NCBI GenBank assembly: GCA_036265325.1
Contig: DATAPH010000029.1
Coordinates: 1 to 64,000 of the forward strand
Reading direction: 5' to 3'
DNA length: 64,000 nucleotides
Source: AC-51 sp036265325
GTDB lineage: Bacteria > Actinomycetota > UBA4738 > HRBIN12
The notes beneath the pieces were generated by a model. It saw only the letters and a list, made by a program, of their open reading frames with translations, did no database searches and had not been told where the DNA came from. Shown piece by piece: positions 60,964 through 64,000 of the stretch (position 1 is the stretch's first letter; each line of letters begins with the position of its first letter). A program made the translations under genes and the position numbers.

Positions 60964-61977
60964 CTAGCAGAGGATCTCGGGGATCTGCCACAACTCCGGC
61001 GGGAGCGTGCGCGGACCCTGGATCTCGGCGAGGGGCACGGGCTCGATCCGGCCGGCGTGCAGGCCCATCATGACGTCCCAGCCGCCGTCGAACGCGCGAT
61101 CGACGGCGTCGCGCCCGAGACGCGTCGCGAGCACGCGGTCGAACGCCACGGGTGAGCCGCCACGCTGCACATGGCCGAGCACCGTGACACGGGTCTCGAA
61201 TCCGGTGCGGCGCCCGATCTCCTCCGCGACGATCGACCCGATCCCGCCGAGCCGCGGGAACCCGTTCGCGTCCACCGGATAGTCCGGGACCAACATGGAC
61301 GCCTCGATCGGCGTCGCGCCCTCAGAGACGACAACGATCGCGAACGAGCGCCGCAGCACCACCGTTTCGCGGATCCGCCGGCACACGGCCTCGATGTCGA
61401 AGGGGTGCTCCGGCAGCAATATCACGTCGGCACCTGCCGCCACGCCCGCGGTGTAGCCGATCCAGCCGGCGTGGCGGCCCATGACCTCGCACACCATTAC
61501 GCGGTCGTGGCTCTCTGCGGTGCTGTACAGGCGGTCGACGAGGTCGGTCGCGATCTGCGCGGCCGTATGGAACCCGATGCTTGCGTCGGTGCCGCAGACG
61601 TCGTTATCGATCGTCTTCGGGATGCCGATGACAGGCACGCTGACCCACACGGCCTCTGCGATCGTGCCCTCGCCGCCGATCACCAGCATCCCGTCCAGCC
61701 GGTGCACGCCGAACGTCTCGCGGACGCGTTCGACGCCTCCCTCGATCCGGTGCGGCTGCACGCCGCTGGTGCCGAGGAAGGTGCCGCCCCGCGGCAAGAT
61801 GCCGCGGACATCGTCGATCGTGAGCTCCTTGGCTTCGTTGTCGAGGACGCCTCGCCAGCCGTCGGCGAACCCGATCACCGTTGCGCCGCGTTCGGCGTGG
61901 CCGTACCGCACGATGGCGCGGAGCGCGGCGTTCAGCCCGGGGCAGTCACCGCCGCCCGTGAGGACCCCCAGACGCAT
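60964..61977 (-). CDS. pfkA: 6-phosphofructokinase, ATP-type signature
   Basis: A 337-residue phosphofructokinase. GVLTGGGDCPGLNAALR (about 4-20), VIGGEGTIAEA (about 98-108), PKTIDNDVCGTDASIGF (about 118-134) and MGRHAGWIGY are seen. Gly follows Glu in GGEGT, the position of Gly104 of E. coli, which indicates ATP as donor; Lys in PKT occurs in some actinobacterial ATP enzymes. TAGGGT lies six bases before the ATG, and the gene diverges from the 49-residue protein gene. The allosteric type is not decided. Confidence 0.92.
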   Translation of the reverse strand: MRLGVLTGGGDCPGLNAALRAIVRYGHAERGATVIGFADGWRGVLDNEAKELTIDDVRGILPRGGTFLGTSGVQPHRIEGGVERVRETFGVHRLDGMLVIGGEGTIAEAVWVSVPVIGIPKTIDNDVCGTDASIGFHTAAQIATDLVDRLYSTAESHDRVMVCEVMGRHAGWIGYTAGVAAGADVILLPEHPFDIEAVCRRIRETVVLRRSFAIVVVSEGATPIEASMLVPDYPVDANGFPRLGGIGSIVAEEIGRRTGFETRVTVLGHVQRGGSPVAFDRVLATRLGRDAVDRAFDGGWDVMMGLHAGRIEPVPLAEIQGPRTLPPELWQIPEILC

Positions 61978-61983
61978 GCAGGC

Positions 61984-61989
61984 ACCCTA
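61984..61989 (-). promoter_or_regulatory. -10 hexamer of a likely leaderless promoter
   Basis: TAGGGT is six bases before the ATG at 61977 of pfkA. Confidence 0.5.
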
Positions 61990-62030
61990 TCCGCCGGTCA
62001 CGCGCGCGTCGGGAGCCGCCGGCGAGTCGG

Positions 62031-62036
62031 TACGAT
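62031..62036 (+). promoter_or_regulatory. -10 hexamer of a likely leaderless promoter
   Basis: TACGAT is six bases before the ATG at 62043 of the 49-residue protein. With the pfkA hexamer it forms a compact divergent promoter pair. Confidence 0.5.
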
Positions 62037-62042
62037 GTCGAG

Positions 62043-62192
62043 ATGCTTGCCCGTCTGATCCCCGACCACATCGGCCTGCTCGAAGGGATCTTCCTGTTCG
62101 GGTTGACGGTCCTCGCGGCGTTGGTCGGGGTCTTCGCGCTGTACGTGGTCGGGCAGCAGTTCCGCAACCCGGGCCGCTCCGACCGCCGCTAA
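62043..62192 (+). CDS. Small single-span membrane protein, 49 residues
   Basis: Begins MLARLIPDHIGLLEG, then one hydrophobic helix (about 15-39, with LFGLTVLAALVGVFALYVV) and a basic tail (QQFRNPGRSDRR), so the C-terminus is probably cytoplasmic. TACGAT six bases upstream indicates a leaderless start, the same layout as known genes in this window. Its TAA overlaps the end of the convergent carbamate kinase gene by four bases. Not recognised; the function is unknown. Confidence 0.6.
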   Translation: MLARLIPDHIGLLEGIFLFGLTVLAALVGVFALYVVGQQFRNPGRSDRR

Positions 62193-63133
62193 GGCTCGCC
62201 CGCGACGATCTCCGTGCCGGCGGTCCCGGCCAGCGCCTCGGTCGCCTGCGCGAGATCGGCGATCACCGCCCTGCTCCCGCCTTCGCCGACGAAGTGAACC
62301 GCGGCTTCTACCTTCGGACCCATCGATCCCCGCCCGAACTCACCCTTCTTCAGGAGGCGCCGGGCCTCGGCGAGGTCCATGCGCTCGATGGCCTCGGGCA
62401 TGAGCGAGCCGAAGCCGCGCTGCACGCGCGGCACGTCGGTAAGGATCAACAGCACCTCCGCGTCGACCTCGCGCGCGAGGATCGCGGCGGCCAGGTCTTT
62501 GTCGACGACGCCCTCCTTGCCGATCAGACGCGGTCCCTTCTCGATCACCGGCACGCCGCCGCCGCCCGCGGCGATCACGATCACCCCGTCGGCGATCAAC
62601 TGGCGGATCACCGGCGTCTCGACGATCGAGTACGGCTTCGGGCTCGGCACGACGCGACGCCAGCCGCCGTGCGGGTCGGGTTTGACCGCCCACCCGCGCT
62701 GCTCTTCCCGCCGGTGCGCCTGCGCCTCGGTCAGGTACGGCCCGACGTACTTCGTCGGGTTGCGGAACGCCGGGTCCTGAGACCGCACCCGCGTGAGCGT
62801 GAGGATCGTCGTGACCGGGCGCTCCGTGCCGCGCTCGAAGAAGACGTCGCCGATGGTGACCTGGAGCAGATAGCCGATCTGGCCTTGGCTCTCGGCGCCG
62901 CAGACGTCCAACGGCATGGGGTGCACCTGCTTCGCCGCCGCCTCCTGCTGCATCAAGATCCGGCCCACCTGCGGCCCGTTGCCGTGCGTGACGACGACCT
63001 CCCAGCCGGCGGCCGCGACGTCGGCGATCCGCTCCGCAGCCGTCCGCGCGGCGGCGTACATCTCCTCGTAGGTGTCGGGCGCGCCACGGCGCAGCAGCGC
63101 GTTCCCTCCGAGGGCGATCACGACCCGGTTCAT
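62189..63133 (-). CDS. arcC: Carbamate kinase
   Basis: Makes ATP from carbamoyl phosphate in arginine or agmatine catabolism, or runs in reverse. It has 314 residues: VIALGGNALLRRG (about 4-16), THGNGPQVG (about 48-56), the PMPLDVCGAESQGQIGYL region (about 72-89), AGGGGVPV (about 200-207) and GSMGPKVEAA near the C-terminus. AGGAAGGAACGTG precedes the ATG at 63133; the GTG directly before it is an alternative. No other arginine deiminase pathway gene is in this window. Confidence 0.93.
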   Translation of the reverse strand: MNRVVIALGGNALLRRGAPDTYEEMYAAARTAAERIADVAAAGWEVVVTHGNGPQVGRILMQQEAAAKQVHPMPLDVCGAESQGQIGYLLQVTIGDVFFERGTERPVTTILTLTRVRSQDPAFRNPTKYVGPYLTEAQAHRREEQRGWAVKPDPHGGWRRVVPSPKPYSIVETPVIRQLIADGVIVIAAGGGGVPVIEKGPRLIGKEGVVDKDLAAAILAREVDAEVLLILTDVPRVQRGFGSLMPEAIERMDLAEARRLLKKGEFGRGSMGPKVEAAVHFVGEGGSRAVIADLAQATEALAGTAGTEIVAGEP

Positions 63134-63214
63134 CACGTTCCTTCCTGCGCAGCGCGTCGGTGGACGAAGGTCACGATATCGGCGGTCCGCCCGGTTCCCT
63201 GGAGGAGGCGGACG

Positions 63215-64000
63215 TTAGGCGGGGTCGCCGACCCAGCGGCCGCGTTCGATCGAGCCGAACGGCTCAGCGAAATGGCTCACCCCGATCCGATAGCCATGCG
63301 ATTCCGCGCGCCACAACAGCAAGCGGCGCGACGCGACGCCTAGCAGCGGGTCGTCGTCGTGCTCCGAGAACCACTCGCGCTCTGCGATCTGGATCGGCTG
63401 ATGCAGCAGGTCGCCGGTCAGCAGCAAGCCCTCGTCGCGGTCGGTCAACAGCACGGCGCGGTGCCCGGGCGTGTGGCCGGGCGCGTGGATCAACCGGACC
63501 CCCGGCACGATGTCGTGGTTCGTTCCGTCGGTCCGCAGGAGACCGAGCGACTCCAGACGCTCCGCCGGCCGGATCGCGACGTACGCGTCGTCGTGCGCGC
63601 CCTCGAAGTACCGGAGGTCGGACGAGTGAAGGTGGTACGCGGCGTTCGGGAACCGCGGCTCGAGCTCCGCAGCCTCGATCCCCCCTGCGTGGTCGGCGTG
63701 CAGATGCGTGAGCGCGACGTGCGAGACGTCGGCGAGGTCTTCTTTCGCCCAGGCGTCCGCGTTCCAGTGCTCCCAGGGCCGGTAGGGCCCGAACGGTCCC
63801 GCGCCCGTGTCGACGACCACCGTTGCCTCGGGTGTTTCGACGACGAACGCATGCACGTGCCAGGCCCACGCGTCCGTCCCGTGATACGCCCACGGATACG
63901 ACCGACGTTCCGCGTCCCAGTCCACCGGCAGCCCCGGGAACTCCTCGGCGGTCGGGAGCGGAGCGAACCCTTCGCAGATCGTCCGGATCTCGAAGCGGCC
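63215..64000 (-). CDS. Metallo-beta-lactamase-fold hydrolase (5' end outside the window)
   Basis: The frame is open to the end of the window, so the gene is incomplete at its 5' side. The Zn-binding signature THLHADHAGG and the later APGHTPGH, TGDLLHQP and SHFAEPFG motifs are those of the MBL fold (AttM/quorum-quenching-like and other hydrolases). The encoded part reaches 261 residues. The in-frame GTG at 63925 is unlikely to be the start because coding sequence (RFEIRTICEGFAPLP) continues upstream in frame. The substrate is unknown. Confidence 0.88.
   Translation of the reverse strand, partial: GRFEIRTICEGFAPLPTAEEFPGLPVDWDAERRSYPWAYHGTDAWAWHVHAFVVETPEATVVVDTGAGPFGPYRPWEHWNADAWAKEDLADVSHVALTHLHADHAGGIEAAELEPRFPNAAYHLHSSDLRYFEGAHDDAYVAIRPAERLESLGLLRTDGTNHDIVPGVRLIHAPGHTPGHRAVLLTDRDEGLLLTGDLLHQPIQIAEREWFSEHDDDPLLGVASRRLLLWRAESHGYRIGVSHFAEPFGSIERGRWVGDPA

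Noticed and set aside
63215..63925. GTG at 63925 as the start of the metallo-beta-lactamase-fold gene
   Set aside because: The frame stays open with protein-like sequence to the window edge, so the gene begins outside.

Overview
The window is one strand of a high-GC chromosome, densely packed with housekeeping genes. It looks like a member of the Actinomycetota, probably outside the best-studied orders. The evidence is a complete division and cell-wall (dcw) cluster ending in ftsZ, yggS, sepF, yggT and divIVA with no ftsA, a T-box leader in front of ileS, DUF3040, DUF402 and DUF6504 proteins, a MoxR-DUF58-transglutaminase operon, a DnaE2/DinB mutagenesis operon under a Gram-positive-type LexA box, and many start codons with a TANNNT -10 hexamer six bases upstream, as in leaderless mRNAs. 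MurE carries the DNPR motif expected for meso-diaminopimelate peptidoglycan. I cannot name a genus.

Layout. 1-3342: a polar amino-acid ABC transporter (ATPase, permease, lipoprotein binding protein), minus strand. 3428-5279: small hypothetical membrane or lipoproteins and tRNA-Leu(CAA). 5284-13295: a minus-strand block of replicative dnaE, a HisA/PriA-like protein, trpC, trpB, trpA and an ornithine cyclodeaminase homologue. 13410-15196: a RluD-type pseudouridine synthase, lspA and a DksA/TraR-type regulator. 15326-18796: ileS on the plus strand behind a T-box riboswitch with an isoleucine ATC specifier. 18803-37222: the dcw cluster, read right to left as mraZ, a 44-residue membrane protein, rsmH, ftsL, ftsI, murE, murF, mraY, murD, ftsW, murG, murC, murB, ftsQ, ftsZ, yggS, sepF, yggT, divIVA. 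Most of its neighbouring genes overlap by 1-8 bases, so translation is probably coupled.

37323-42512: an HNH endonuclease gene diverges from a MoxR ATPase, DUF58 and transglutaminase operon. 42514-48865: a MerR-type regulator, then an SOS operon (DUF6504, a small membrane protein, dnaE2, dinB, DUF3040) with a promoter and a perfect LexA box. 48940-54127 (plus strand): DUF402, a membrane protein, a class V aminotransferase, UDP-sulfoquinovose synthase and a DUF2304-GT2 glycosyltransferase, which suggests a sulfur-containing glycolipid. 54132-58007: a membrane protein diverging from a PASTA-domain Ser/Thr kinase, then a secreted metallophosphatase. 58055-64000: a molybdopterin oxidoreductase, threonine aldolase, two adjacent phosphofructokinases with different phosphoryl-donor signatures, a 49-residue membrane protein, carbamate kinase and a partial metallo-beta-lactamase-fold hydrolase.

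The points most worth following up are: the trp-linked HisA/PriA homologue that has lost conserved catalytic residues; the SOS mutasome operon, whose DnaE2 has a broken PHP metal site beside an intact DnaE1; the mraZ control region, which combines a promoter, 10-bp-spaced repeats and a LexA-like palindrome; the repeated leaderless promoter signature; and two unannotated-size membrane proteins (36571-36705 and 62043-62192). No insertion sequence, prophage, CRISPR array or rRNA gene was seen.
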